Source: Callaeas wilsoni
Lineage: Eukaryota; Chordata; Aves; Passeriformes; Callaeidae
DNA: 64,000 nt
Reading direction: 5' to 3'
Assembly: GCA_013398955.1 (NCBI GenBank)
Contig: VWPU01013479.1
Location: 1 to 64,000 of the forward strand
Shown: positions 48,501 to 61,387 of the stretch, in pieces
How the letters are laid out: every line of letters begins with the position of its first letter
Numbering within the stretch: the first letter of the stretch is position 1
Made by a program: the position numbers and the translations under genes
Notes under the pieces: model-generated
The model's database searches: none
Told to the model about the DNA's origin: nothing
What the model saw: the letters and a program-made list of their open reading frames with translations, nothing else

Positions 48501-51470
48501 CAAAAGATGTTGAGTGCAGAGGTAAAGACCTAGAGAGGAGAGATCATCTCTCTAAGTGATTAATCTCTTTGAAAGGGCATAAAAGGAAGTTGGAAGTTTT
48601 ATTAATTGAAGTTACAGTTTGTTGCTTTTATATTGCCAATGATTCCTGTAAGAGACATGGATGACCCTGCAGCATTTTTAAATACCTGCAAGAAATCATA
48701 CATAACCACTGACCTGTGGGCCTGGTGTTTTGAAAAATGCCCATGATGTTTTATTCAAGGACTTACAGTTTCCATCTGTTCTGAGATTCATGGGGAATTG
48801 TCACCATTAGGTATGACCTTTCGCAGATCAAGCAAACTGACAGCTACTTCTAAAGTGAGGTTCTCTCTTTAGGTTCTGCTTCACCTCAGTAAATCAAGGC
48901 AGGCACCTTCAGATGGAGCTTTAGAGAATCTGGGCTACTCCTCTCTCTTTAACCGTCTGATTTTTCCCTCCCAGTGAGAATATACAGAGCTCCTTCAAAC
49001 TGGTCTCCTAAATGCAGTACCTCAGATGCCTGCAGCAGACTGTATGACTCTGCCCAGCCTGCCCAATCAGCTGATGTACAAACTCACATCTCTTTGGGAT
49101 TTGGCTTTATTAATGCAAAACAGAGACTAGTGCAAGCCATGCCCGTACCTTCAGATAACATGGAATTCTTAACATCGAACTCCTGATCCACTCTTAATTG
49201 CTTGTGTTTCCTTGAGTCAGAAGGAGCCATTTGGTTTTGGAAGAATGCCCTTGCTTTTCCTCCTCCTAGAATGTTTGCAGGTCTGTTGTAACTTAGTGCC
49301 AGTCTTGAATTTGGGCCTATGGTTTGTGCTGCCATACAAAAATTTTTTCTACTAACCTTCCTTGCTTAATATTCAAAGCCAGTTGTTACATATCACTTTC
49401 CTGTGTTTTTCTTGCCTGTTGATTTGCTCCAGAAGATGATGCTCAGATTACTCCTAATCCTAAGGGTCAGAGAGGATTTGGCCTTGGTTTGGGTTGTTAC
49501 TGTGGTTGAGGGACTCCATAGCAATGATAACCTTGGACCTCCCAACAGAGTGAAGCAGACGGGGCAACCTGATAGAAAGTTTCCAGTAAGAACATTGCTC
49601 AGTCAGTTCAAAATGCAAATTGGGGACATAAAATCTTTCTGCCCAAAGCACTGTTTAAAAACTAATTAAAAAGGAGCAAGTGTTTATATGTACCCCCTTC
49701 CAAAGTATTTACGCCACTATAAAACTTTTTTTTTTGCATTGATATTGCAGTAAACTGAACTTATGTAATATGCCACCCCTGTCCTTCTGCACAGGCATTC
49801 AGAAGCTGCTGTCTGTGGCCCCATCTTGAGAAATTTATAACCCAAATAAACAAGACAGAGCAAAGCTACAAGGAGAAGTAGGCAAATGAAATGATGCACC
49901 TATGATTCTGCATCTGGCCAGTAGCAGAGCTCAAGTTAATCTAAGAGGTGCTTGTCACAAGAAATAGGTTATTTCAGTAAGAGAAACCTGGTAGATGCCA
50001 GCTACAAGCTGAGTCAATTGACTTTCATAAACTACTCACTATAATTTCAGAGGCAAGACACAGGAAAAATGTGTTGATTTAATGAATTCACAAACTGAGA
50101 CAAAAGAAGTAAGAGCATCGGCTGCCGTGTCGTGAAATGGAATCAGAAATAATATGGCCCTTATCACAGTGAGATATTCTGACGTACACACCCACAATAA
50201 TTAAGTGCTCTTTACCTTGACATACAGCAAAAGAGATGATATTCTGGGAATATTTTAATATTTTGTCTATTCCAGACTGGTAATGCATATTTTTATGTCC
50301 TCATATCTAATCATCAACAGTTATTTTATGCCTTTTATATTCTTTTTTTTTTTTCAGTACAGAGGCAAGCTTGTTTAACTACTTGCTCATTTCTGATTAG
50401 AATTTTTCCCCCAGGCTATTGACATAATTTTCTTTGTTCAATTAAATCTAGCTAAGTACTAATATTTCCTGAGTAACAGTATCATTGCAGCAGAGAAAAC
50501 AGTTCAAACAAATTGCACTCTATACTCACTTGTTAGGCAGACATCCACACACTAACATTATTAATTAATGTAATTGATAGGTCTTCTTTTAATTACAGTA
50601 ATGCAATAGTTATAAATAACCTTGCAAGATATTTAAAATGCCCTGTGTTAACAGCTGAAGGGATTTTTGGTGTCAGCTACTCGAAGCAGAATTTTTGCAG
50701 TGTATGAATAATTTGGGGGCCAAGACAGAGAATAAAAACTGTCTTTTAGCAGCAGCATTTTATAATTTTGAAAAAGAAATGTTATCACTTGGATCTGGGC
50801 TGTCTACCACCTTATTTGGTATGCACAAGTTCATACTAGCTGAAAGGATAGACCTTTACCTTGTTAGAGAGCTGGAGAAAGGGAAGCAGAACTGAAAGAG
50901 AAAACCAGTATTAATTACATGATCTGCACAGTGCTCCCTGTGAGCGGTATCTAAATATTGGTAACGTGCCGCCTGACAGAACCTGCAGACATTTACTTGC
51001 ATGATTATTTTTTGGCATCTATGAAAAGTCACCTTCTGATTGCTTCTTTGAATAGTGTTTTCAGGACAAATAATGCAGGTTTGCTTTGACTTGGTGTTCA
51101 AGGGGCAGAGGGATATTAGACAGTACCTAATGCTATGAGGAAATTAATGCAAATATATTCAAATTGCAGATACTTTATTGTCCTTCCTTCCTTCCTCACC
51201 TCATATATCACTTACTTTCTAAGATGATAAATCCAGGAAGTCAATTTGTCATTCTCCTGTCTATGTGATTTTTGTCCTGCTTGGAGATTTTTGATAAAAA
51301 TACATTTGAGTTCACTATATTTACAGAGAATTAGATCTTTTTTATTTCAGTGGCCCAAAGTCAATCATTAAAACAAACAAACCCTTTAGTTAACTGTTTT
51401 CAGATTTTTTTTTTACTGTCACTGTTACACTTGTCCCTTGAGGTACCAGCTGAGGCAAAGTTGTAATTTC

Positions 51471-51518
51471 ATCATATTGAGGAAGTTCTAATTTATCATA
51501 TTCAGGAAGTTCTTGTGT
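51471..51518. repeat. Two-copy 24-bp tandem repeat
   Basis: ATCATATTGAGGAAGTTCT (51471-51489) recurs as ATCATATTCAGGAAGTTCT (51495-51513), a 24-bp period with one difference over the shared 19 bases. It is a small local duplication. Confidence 0.8.
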
Positions 51519-54009
51519 CATCATGTAAATATTTGATATCTAGTCTGAGTTAATCATTCAGGCTTCTTTTGTAGTCACTAGAGAAAAACAAAACAGAACA
51601 GGAACCTGCAGGAGAAGGTTGAAATCAATAACAAATGAGAAAATTATGTTGGTTTGGATGACTTAGGTTCTTGTGTTAGTGTTCTTTCTCCCTCATTTAC
51701 CAAAATGTTTCTCCCCAGAGCAGTCATTGATAAGGTTTCCCTTTTCTCATGCCCAAGGCTGAAATACACTGCCCTCATCATCTTGTCATGTTTTAAGCCT
51801 GAAGAAATTGATGCATTTTGTGGCAGTGCAGGACTTGTGACCATTTCATTTGGTATGAGGAACACTGAAGGAGGGACTTCTCTGTGTGTGCTTTATTTCA
51901 CAAGTTGTAGAATATTAATCATTTGCTCTGCATTGTGCTATTTCTAGACAAGCATGCACTGATTTCAGGTGATAAAGGGGCAGGCCATCGAGAGGCAGTG
52001 ACAAGTCTGGGACAGCCACTTTGCCTCTTGTGACTAAACCCGGGAGTTAGACCTCGGAGCACAGCAGTATCACACCTGCACGATCACTTTCTCGTGGCAC
52101 TTGGGAAGCAGAATGAAGTACTAAAGGGACAGCATAGATTCCAGCGTGTTTCCTTTGTTATGAAATGTGTTGAGAATTCTTTTGGAGGACCTATTTTGGG
52201 AGATAAAGTGGCATTGCTGTACAGAATTTAACTGTAGAAGAGATGAAAGTAGTTGTGACATGACCAAAGCTAGAGTAAAGGAAGTGCACTATGGCAGGGA
52301 AGTATAACCAGGAATTTATTACACCAGTTGTGCACCTAAACTGGCATCTAGGTGGGAATTAAGAGCCTAAATCCAGAATATTAATTGAGAAAATCCAGCC
52401 AAGCTCATATTCAGGTATTTTCACAGATGTAAACTTCATTATGTAGTATGCCCTGCACAGTTTTTTCAGTTTCTGTTTGCGTTGGGTTGGCAAAGGAGGT
52501 GGCTGCCTAAGGTATATTGGCATGCAGAAGAAAATAATTTCTCTGCCTATGTTCTTCAGTGAGCCTGATATGAGTGGTCAGGCCTTACCAACCTGCACCA
52601 AATGGTGATAGCTGTAAAAAAAATTACAGAAGGATAATTCCTGAAATACTCTTGCAAGTAGCTGGATATTTGTGGTCCCCTCAGTTCTGCCTTAGGGTTG
52701 CTGTACGAGGAGAGTCTGACTGAGGATGACATTTTCTTAAAATGATTGTCTGCACCCTAGGTTAGTTTATTATACCAGGACTAGAGCCCAAGCATCTGAA
52801 CTTCTAGGTCATTTCTCACCCTGAGCTCATATTGTAACAAATTTTGAAATTTTACCTGCAACCAACTGGTAAATATGATAAATTTGGAGATGTCATTTCT
52901 GACAGCTGTTTGGAAAGTTGAGAATTGGTTCTTAATGCTTTAATACTATATTTTATGCCAGTGGTTCTCTGTGTGTTTTATTGGTGTTGAGAGTTGAACA
53001 TTCAGAGCAATGCAGTGAAAAATCAGGTCAACAGACATTGGTCAGTGACAATAAAATCCAGTGTTGTGTAAAGTGTTTTAATTCTCAGGCTGATGATATT
53101 CACATTGCAAGAGTAGATTTGCTAACTTTGGTAGCACAAATGGAAAAGATCAGTATCACTAGATTGTAGTGTCTTCAGTGATAGTATTTAGGCTTTATAA
53201 TAGATTGTCATCAAAAATACATTAAAATAAGTTTAAATTATTCATTTTACACTAAATATGCATCTGATGTAAGAGACCCCTTCTTCTAGGAACTTTCAGT
53301 ACCAGTAAACCACCCAGTAACCCAGCATGGAATAGCAAACAGAGCCAAGCAGGAGGAGCAGCTATGAGAGACCATTTAACAAAGCTAAAAGTTATTAGAC
53401 TAAACGTTAGTTTTTATAACTGATAAACAGTTTGTGAAAATATAAAGATGAAAATATACTGTGAAATGCTATGAAGGGGAAGCTATTTAAGGGAACCAGT
53501 CAAAATATGTCTTATGTAAGAGTGAAAGCCCTATTTAATAAACACCATCTAAAAGACTTAAACCTGTTGAAAATATTTTTCATTCAGTGTGAGTTCAAAA
53601 GGTCACTGTTTTGCATTCCTTCGCATGGCCAAATCTACTGAAGTTAACATGCCTTTAGTAAACAAATTCTGATTAAAAGCTATTCAGAACTGTCTCTATT
53701 TGCTTTGTCACAATCACATGGTAGATATTTTCTTTCCATAGCAATCAAATTCATGACATCCATTTAATGGAGCTAAAATGGATTGTGCATTAAGCAGCAT
53801 CACTTTATACAAAGAAGAAACACTAAAGCATGTGTACCTATAAAACAGAGTGATTTAAATGTATTATGCAATAAGCCTAAATGGTTAGCAGGAACTTGAA
53901 TTAGACTACTACCTTGAATATAAAAATGCCTTTAATTTTTTTTTTTAAATAAACATACATTAACTGAACTTGAGCGTAATTCTGAAAGACATGTAAATGT
54001 TGTTATAAA

Positions 54010-54120
54010 CATATAGCAGATGGTTAAACTGACATAAATGGAGGGTGAGAGATTTGTTCAAGGTCAGAGAGCAAGTGCCCAGGAGTTCTGACGTATAGTT
54101 AGTTCCCTGTTCTGATCATG
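54010..54120. repeat. Possible ancient MIR-like SINE remnant
   Basis: GTTCAAGGTCAGAGAGCAAG, then CCCAGGAGTTCTGAC and CCCTGTTCTGATCATG resemble the core of amniote MIR-type elements ('..cttgcccaaggtcacacagcaagt.. caggagttctgactcccag.. ctctgacca'). The similarity is from memory of the consensus and the copy is strongly decayed. Strand and limits are uncertain. Confidence 0.5.
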
Positions 54121-54990
54121 AAACAAATCTTCTTTGTTCTATGTATTTGCACATTACACTTTTAATAGCCATATTATTTTGCTTGTGCTTCCAAAATATA
54201 AGTACAAGGCATACAGAAGACACACCACCTATGATATTTTGCCTTTAAATTAATGCATATTTTGTTTAAGGATCAAGAGCACAGAGTTATATACTGAGGG
54301 CACTTGCATCATCCTCTGCTACAATTAGTAGTTTGCAGTAGAGATAAGTGGATGACTGTGGTTGATTTCTATCCTATTGCTACTTCCTGTTCTATACCTG
54401 CAGTGTGCCAATTTTAATCTGTCAGGAATCTAAATACCCTTCAGGATTGGTTTGCTGATTGAGTCCTTCCTTCCTTGAACCTCCAATTTCTATACTGAAC
54501 CTGTAGGAGGCCCACATAGTATTTTATCAATACCTTACTCATCTTGTCTCTTCTGCCTTTTTACCTGGAAGCAAATTTTTGTCTTCTTTTTTCTCTTTGC
54601 TGCTGTTCAGCATATCCGAATACTCTAATTGCTCAGTTCTGTTAGAGCCTCCCATTATCTGAAAGAGATAGTGTTGTAATCATGAGATGTTTCATAACTG
54701 AAAGTTGAATATAAACAAGTAGGTTTTATCTATTTTTTTTTCTATCTGTGTAAATGCAAAAGAGGGAATTCTTATACTTTTTTCCCACTTTTGGCCAAGT
54801 TCTAAATGGTCATCTTGATGAATAAATATGGCAAGTCTAGTTTAAACATGGAGTGAGTGACTGCAGAAGGTTTATTTATTTTAATGGCTTTCAATTCAGA
54901 TTAAATATAAACAAAAAAGCATAAAAGTTCTCTCTTAAATGCAAACCAGAGTTTTGGCTGAGCTTATTAAGACAAAAGCATCTGGACTTC

Positions 54991-55013
54991 AAACAAACAA
55001 ACAAACAAACAAA
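54991..55013. repeat. (AAAC)n microsatellite
   Basis: Five to six AAAC units are followed by an A run. It is simple sequence. Confidence 0.9.
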
Positions 55014-55139
55014 AAATATCTCTTTTAGCATGTGAAATACATTTGAAATAACTTCCTTCAGCTATTTCATTTTCATTTCAAAGGCTTTTTCGTACATTAC
55101 CAAGTGCAATCCAAAAAACAACCCGGTCAAGTAAGTACC

Positions 55140-55285
55140 AAACTGATACCTTCACTTTACATATGTAAGTCAGGGAGTTTATGTGACACATCTAAAGTCA
55201 AAAAGCAAAATACCACAGAATAGGATTTAGAGCTGAGAGGACTCTAATCCACCAGGCTGTGCTCAGCCCACTGAACATGACTTTT
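55140..55285. repeat. Possible ancient MIR-like SINE remnant
   Basis: The order ACTTTACATATGTAAGTCAG, then AGTTTATGTGACACATCTAA, then AGAATAGGATTTAGAGCTGA and GACTCTAATCCACCAGGCTG follows the MIR-type layout. That layout is 'cattttacagatgaggaaactgaggc.. agtgacttgcccaaggtcacacagc.. agagctggga.. ctcctgactcccagtcca'. It is highly diverged and lies 1 kb from a similar remnant at 54010. Confidence 0.5.
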
Positions 55286-56213
55286 ATTGTGCACCCAAAT
55301 ACCAGCTGGTGATCACTCCAAGATTGATGGTAGCATGCAGCTCTGGAATGTGCTCCTAAATTCACTCTTTGTGTCAGTCTTCATGGTGCGAAAAAGAGTG
55401 AAATACGTTTGTGTTCTGTGTGTTTAAACACCAAGTGTGCTGCCCACTGAGCACGGCTGCCCATGGGCTTGGAGCACTCCTGCTCCCAGGAGTAGGGACA
55501 GCCACACCCCTAAAGGACACCCAGCAGTGACAGAGCCAAATCCATACAGAAAAGAATTAAGCTTAAGTAAAATACTGCACACATGCTTTGAAATATTTAA
55601 TTTTTAAAGTTGACACTTGAAAAAAAACACCCTAAGTCTTCATTAATTTAATATTGAAAATACTCATAACAGTTCTTGATGTTCAGCAACACAGGCAGAA
55701 AACAGTGGTTATGAAATTAATAATTTCCAGTTGTGTCCAACCACTGAAGTCCTCTGGGGGACGTGGCAAACCCCATTTTCAATGAAGCAGGTTGTGTCAT
55801 AACAGTAATTTGAAAAAAAAAAAATACAAATTAATGTGCAATCTGATGAAACCACATGGCTATTCCTCCAATGAGAGTGAATGCATTTAATATACCAGAA
55901 AAATCTGTTTCAAGAGAATAAAAGAACCAACTGCCCAGACATTTAAAGATAGGCTTGACCTTTGCTTTTCTCCCAAACCAAACTCCTTGGCTTCAGAAAG
56001 CATCCTAAACACCCACGTCCAAAAAGCAGCTTCCTTCCTGTCAGTGGAAAAGGCTGGGTGGCCTTGCAGCTGCAAAATAAAATTTAATTCAAGAGCTCAA
56101 ATTAGGCTACAAGGGGTAGTAAAATGGGTACTTATAATAAAGCATACAGAACAACAAATAAGTGTAGGAGAAGGAATTAAGAATACTGTGGAAAAGTATT
56201 CTATTATTCTAAA

Positions 56214-56231
56214 ATTTCTATAAATAGAAAT
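56214..56231. promoter_or_regulatory. Palindrome containing a consensus MEF2 site
   Basis: ATTTCTATAAATAGAAAT is an 18-bp near-palindrome (8-base arms around AA). It contains CTATAAATAG (56218-56227), a full match to the MEF2 consensus YTA(A/T)4TAR. Such sites occur by chance in tens of kilobases of AT-rich DNA, so function is only a suggestion. Confidence 0.35.
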
Positions 56232-59200
56232 AACAGTGGAAGATTTGGGTAAATGCAGTTGTGGCACAACCGTGGAATCGAGCGTGGCTGTTGCTTTTGG
56301 TGAAATTTGTTATCTCCAGTATAATGACCCTTCTGGCATCGTGTTGAACTGGGGGTTCATGGAAGGTTCACTGAGCGGGGGATGCCATTTGTTGACCTCC
56401 AGCTGCTTTGTTTTCTCACATAGTCGAGTGAGAATAAGTGTTTCTTTTATCCTTCCCAGATGTAAAGCAGAGCTTGCTAACTGTCTTGACTTGCTGTGTA
56501 GAGATGATCTTCTGATGTATAGACAAGAATATGTAGACACCAGGTATATGCATCCCATTGGAATACTGATACTGAGGAAACAAGAAAACACACCAGAAAA
56601 AGGGAGCAGTGGTTCACCTATTTGTGTGTGATACCCACCATGCCAATACTTACTTGCTCGGTTTTGCTATGGGCAACTTGTCTGTTTTTATGAGTATCCT
56701 TCTAAATTATTTTTTTTTTTCTGTGTATAAAAATACTACTCTTTAGTTTAGCAGTCAACTGAAAAGAATTTATTACTATAATTCCTTTGAATAAGAAATG
56801 CTGCCTTCCAAAGTTTCTTCAGCTCATAACTGGGTAAATTTTACATTATTTTAATGAAGAATGAATGAAAGCTAAGCACTGAGATTTAGCTTGATCTCTT
56901 TATGCCTGATGTTTGCTTGATAGCTAATCCTAATTTGATTAAATTGATACTAATAATAATGAAATTTAACCAAGCCTGCATATACTAAATTGCCCTGTTT
57001 TAAACGGAGTAGTGGTCAGAACTGACTGGTGAAGATAGGAACAACATGTTTTAAGGAGATCTGTGGATAAAGTAGCATGGCTAAAGTTGCAGTACAGTTG
57101 GTAACATCAATAAAGGCAAGGATTACTGCAGCAAGGGTAATAATGCCAATTGTAGACATACAGAGATTGCTTGAATCTCTGGGGAGGTTTCTCTTTGAGG
57201 GAGAGAAAGGAATATAATGAAAAGGGTTCCTCTGCCTTGCCACAGTGAAGTGGGTTCTTACTTTATTACAGAAACCATAATGAAATTTTTCAGTGGATGA
57301 GCTGCGTTTTCTCAATGAGTTTTTATTAGCTCTGTTAACAAATAATTTGCCAGCTTAGTGAAAATAGGCTCAGAGAGAAAAGGACTGCATATGAGCTGAT
57401 GTTAAGGGCTTTTTCAGTCTGAAAAGAAGTTAGGAGACTACTATCATACTTTCATTACTTAAGGTGTTGATTATTCTGAAACATTTGATAGATCTTCACT
57501 ACAATTCAGCATCATGGTTGTTGGTACATCAGTGAGGATGTATTAACACCTGAAAACCGTGCTCTACTACTCCCCAGTAGCTGTCAGTTTTGCAAAAGCC
57601 AAATTATGTCTTCACTGTGTACAGACTACCTCAGTACATCTGCAAAGTACTCACTTAGATTGAATAGAAAGATACAATTGCAAAGAAAGACAATTCTAGC
57701 AGTAAAACAGCCTACCTTTCACCCAGCCTTACTTACACTCTCCCTGTCCCTCTCTCTCCCTTCCCAATATTCAAAGATGTCTCAGCTGACATCATCTGAC
57801 CCATCTGTTTGTGGGGAGTAAATAGTCAGGTACTTAAACCTAAGCCTTAAAAGGTTTGCTTTTATCACAAAAGCAATAGCCTGAATGAGGTGCAAAACTA
57901 AAGAGAAGTCCACTCAGACCTTGTTCTCCCAGTGGCCAACCCATTAGTGGCAAATGAGATGAAGATACATGACTTGGAAAAACAGTTCCCAGATCTTATG
58001 TTGTTGCCCAGTTCTGACTTGGAGACTATTGCAAGCTTCAGTCTTAATTAATTTTTCAGGCAGACAGTTACAATAATTCACTTTCTTCTATTTCTCACAT
58101 CTCTCTGTAAATTTGGATCGAAGAGTTTCAGTGTCTGCGTACAGCCAGAGGTTTAGCTGTCCAGTTAGACTGATCTCTGCTTGGAACATTGCTCTGTGTG
58201 CCTGAGCATTGCAGGAAGAAGCCCAGCCTTTCTTCCAGTGGTGTGATTGGTGGTCCACTAGGAAAAAAGAGAAGAGAGGAAGCACAAGAGGTTACAATGA
58301 AAAGATATACTTCTCCCAGAAGAAGTAAAACTATGTGGAATCTGTCTGACTTCTCCAGGGGTGCGGCTTTTTTTTCTTACTCTGTCTCAAAAATAATGTC
58401 ATACTTGGCAACTGAAAGCTTCTCACTCCTGCATCTGGGAAACAAAAACATGCCTAGTGCCAGTGGCAAAGCCACTGTGTGCACCCAGGCTGAGTTTCTG
58501 CAGCCTCCGGGCAGCGGGGCAAGGACCCTCTCTCTCCATGGGTTTTGGAAAGCAGCCAAAGGGTAAACTCTGTGGAACTGTGCAGACTTTGAAGTATGCA
58601 GCTCTTGGAGAGCAGTTTTCATGCTGCAGAGCTGTTGTACGCAATCTTGTTACACACAAGGCTTGGAGAAGACTGGCTCCCATCTGACATGGATAACTCA
58701 GCTGCAGTGATCTTAAACCCAGCTGGCCTCTCTTTATGGCTCTCCAAGCTTGCCAAAGCTGTCCCTTTTACTTTGGGACCAAAAATGAGAACAAGGCCTG
58801 GACAGGACAATAATAAGCAGAAAAGAACAAGGTAATATTTGAAAAATAGAATACCTTCTGGAAAGTTCTGTAGAATGGCAGTATTTGTAGCATCTTCTGA
58901 AATAAAACCTACAAATTGCATTTACATAAAATTATAACTGCACACTACTTACTAAAAAAAGAAGCCCACTTTTCAGTGTTTTTATTGACATGCCTATACA
59001 GACTTCAGAGGAGTTATTCAAGGTTTACAGTGAGGTAAATGGAGAAATAACCTGAAGATTATGCCCAGAAGTGTCTACAGCCTAGTGAGACTGGATGGCT
59101 GGAGGGTGTGGGTGGTCTTGCATAATGCTTAATGAAGGAATCTCAGTACTGGAATATTTGGCAAGACATAGGATAGCTGTGTAACTGCAGTTTGAAGAAC

Positions 59201-59720
59201 ATTGACACATTTTTCCTCTTCGTTTTGGAGTGGGTTTTCTGTTGTGGAATGTGGTATGATTTCACATGACAATATCTGTGAAAATGAAAAAGAAATCGTA
59301 TCTGTTCTTCATAATTTAAAGCTTCAATAAAGATGCATGAACTTAATGGGGTGTCTTGGGTTGATAAGTGTGCCACAAAGCCATTTTAATACATTTTGCC
59401 ACACACGAGTCAGTGGCTTTCTCTTCTTCTGTGTTTGCTTTTGCTTGGAAAGCACATTCCTTCTGCACAAAACTGGCAGCTGCCCACACCTCAGAGGATC
59501 TGCCCCTCCTTTTTTCTTCAAAGTACTAAATAAAAGATGAAAAATTCTGTTACAGGTTTCAGTAATTTTAATAAAACAGCACTCTGTCATGAATTATTTC
59601 CCTTTTGGTACAACTTTTTAAAAGGCGGAATGTTAAAAGCCAGTTAATACTAGGTCGTGATTTTTTTAAAGTATGTGAGTTACCAGGATTTCAGGAGTTT
59701 TGTGTATCTTGCAAATTGTT

Positions 59721-59737
59721 AAAAAAAAAAAAAAAAA
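59721..59737. repeat. Poly(A) run
   Basis: This is an uninterrupted 17-base A tract. No retroposed sequence is recognised upstream of it on the plus strand. Confidence 0.9.
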
Positions 59738-61359
59738 GCCTCATCTACTGACATATGTGAACACTCTGCTTAAGGTCAACTGTTAACTGGTATGTCTTTT
59801 CCTATCAACACATGGTCCCCTTCACAAAGAGCTATTGAGTGTTTTACTGCTTCTAATGTATATGTTGAGCTGCTCAAGGTGACAAATTGTTCTTCAGACA
59901 TGCTAGAGCCACCTCTGGGCCTGCTTCTCCAAAGACTTCACCTTGGTGCTCTGATTTCCCTTTATAAAAGACTGCACTATCTCAGTCCAGTAATGTTTAA
60001 ATTCCACTCTCAACTCATTTAGCAAATACACCCACAAGTATTCAAAGTGTATATTTAAACCAGATCATATTTAGATATCATTGACATTTCCTTGTTATTT
60101 ACTCTCATTCCAAATGCAGCAATTAAGTTTCCTTCTAGCAGATTATGCATTTTAGCTCTGGGCAAAAAGAGGGTTCTGTTTCAGCCTGTACTATCTGAAC
60201 TCCCTTCTACTCTCTCATTCAAGTGATCTTGTTAATTAGTCTGTGATTTTATGAGCACTTGTAAATCTATTTTCTCCCCTCTCCATTGTGTTTGGTTTTT
60301 TTTTAATAAAAATGCAATTAAACCACTTTCAGATGGATTCAGAAGCAAGCAAGTGTGCACATCTGTGATTTCTACTTCTTCTGAAGCTCTTACCTCCTAT
60401 GTAAAATGCCAGATTTCATTGTAATAGCATTAAAGAAAAGAGTAAAGACTCTTATGCATGAAGAAGAGAGAAAGAAAAGGTCAGAGGTCCACCTGAGCTT
60501 TTTTGGGCCCTGTGTGGTTAAGGCACAGGAGGGACTGAGCCGTAGCACATCTGGCTGCTTAGGGCTCCTTGGTCATGTGAGAGGGTCCCCATTCACAGTG
60601 GGATTCGCTGGAGAATGGTTGAGGGATGGGTTTTAGTTTGAGCACTGCATGAGCAGTGGCAAAATGCTTTAGCAGCACCCTTATCTCAACCCCTTAAGTA
60701 GAAGGAATCGATACATGTATCTTCAAAGAAAAGGAATATTGACAGTGCAAAGGTGACTCATTCTGAAACTTTGAAAACAAGGATTCAGGCTTTAATTGTT
60801 GTCTTTCCATACATAAAATTGGAAAAGTAGTCAGTTGTATTCTCAGACTCACAGTATTATAGCAGACTATTTCCACAAGCACCACGTAAACTATAAAAAT
60901 GATGCATTTATTTCTTCCATGTCTTTACACTAAAAAATTTTTTAAAAGCTAAGAAAACAATAATTAAAATTGTTAGATTCTTATGAAATCTGATACCGTT
61001 TAACTAAATATTTTCCAGTCATTTCTGCTAAAAAGTTACAAAACAGAGAGGTTCTTAAATACAAAGTAGAAAGGAAAATATTTAAACTAAAATGAAACAG
61101 ACCTTTTATTCTGGCTGAAGTTTTTTGGGTTTTGAGTTTTTTAAATTATTTTTGGTAACTTTGCAAATACCTCAGATTTCATTCACATTCTTAAAATACA
61201 TAACCATCCCATTCAATACTAGCAACATTATACATAGTGTCTATATGTCCAAATTACTTTTTCACCTGTTTAAACATGACCTGCGGGCAAAAGGGGACCA
61301 TTTCCATTTGATGTTATAAGCAAAAACATTGTTCTACTTAAGTATTTATTTCTAGGGAG

Positions 61360-61387
61360 GAAAAAAAAAAAGAAAAAGAAAAAGAAA
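61360..61387. repeat. A-rich run with AAAAAG units
   Basis: A run of A is followed by about three AAAAAG units. It is ordinary simple sequence. Confidence 0.9.

Larger units (their letters stand above)
34661..54009. other. Intronic stretch, no gene seen
   Basis: This is long AT-rich intron. It holds AT low-complexity (about 34970-35090), pyrimidine and poly(A) runs, an AAT-rich imperfect repeat (39500-39562), a GC islet (45270-45510) and a duplicated 24-mer (51471-51518). The minus-strand open frame at 35957-36415 (152 codons, ATG start) and the 42402-42704 frame match no family I know. The block at about 47040-47290 looks unusually free of simple sequence and could be a conserved non-coding element. 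Confidence 0.5.

Noticed and set aside
48538..48552. Small palindrome GAGAGATCATCTCTC
   Set aside because: Seven-base arms in simple GA/TC sequence are expected by chance.
50342..50400. Strong acceptor (long T tract then CAG) that might begin SEMA3C exon 3
   Set aside because: The downstream sequence does not read as semaphorin in the required phase. The same holds for acceptor-like sites near 10430, 11250, 26594 and 32895.
56236..56631. 131-codon open frame
   Set aside because: It begins with GTG, has no recognisable homology and no coding context.
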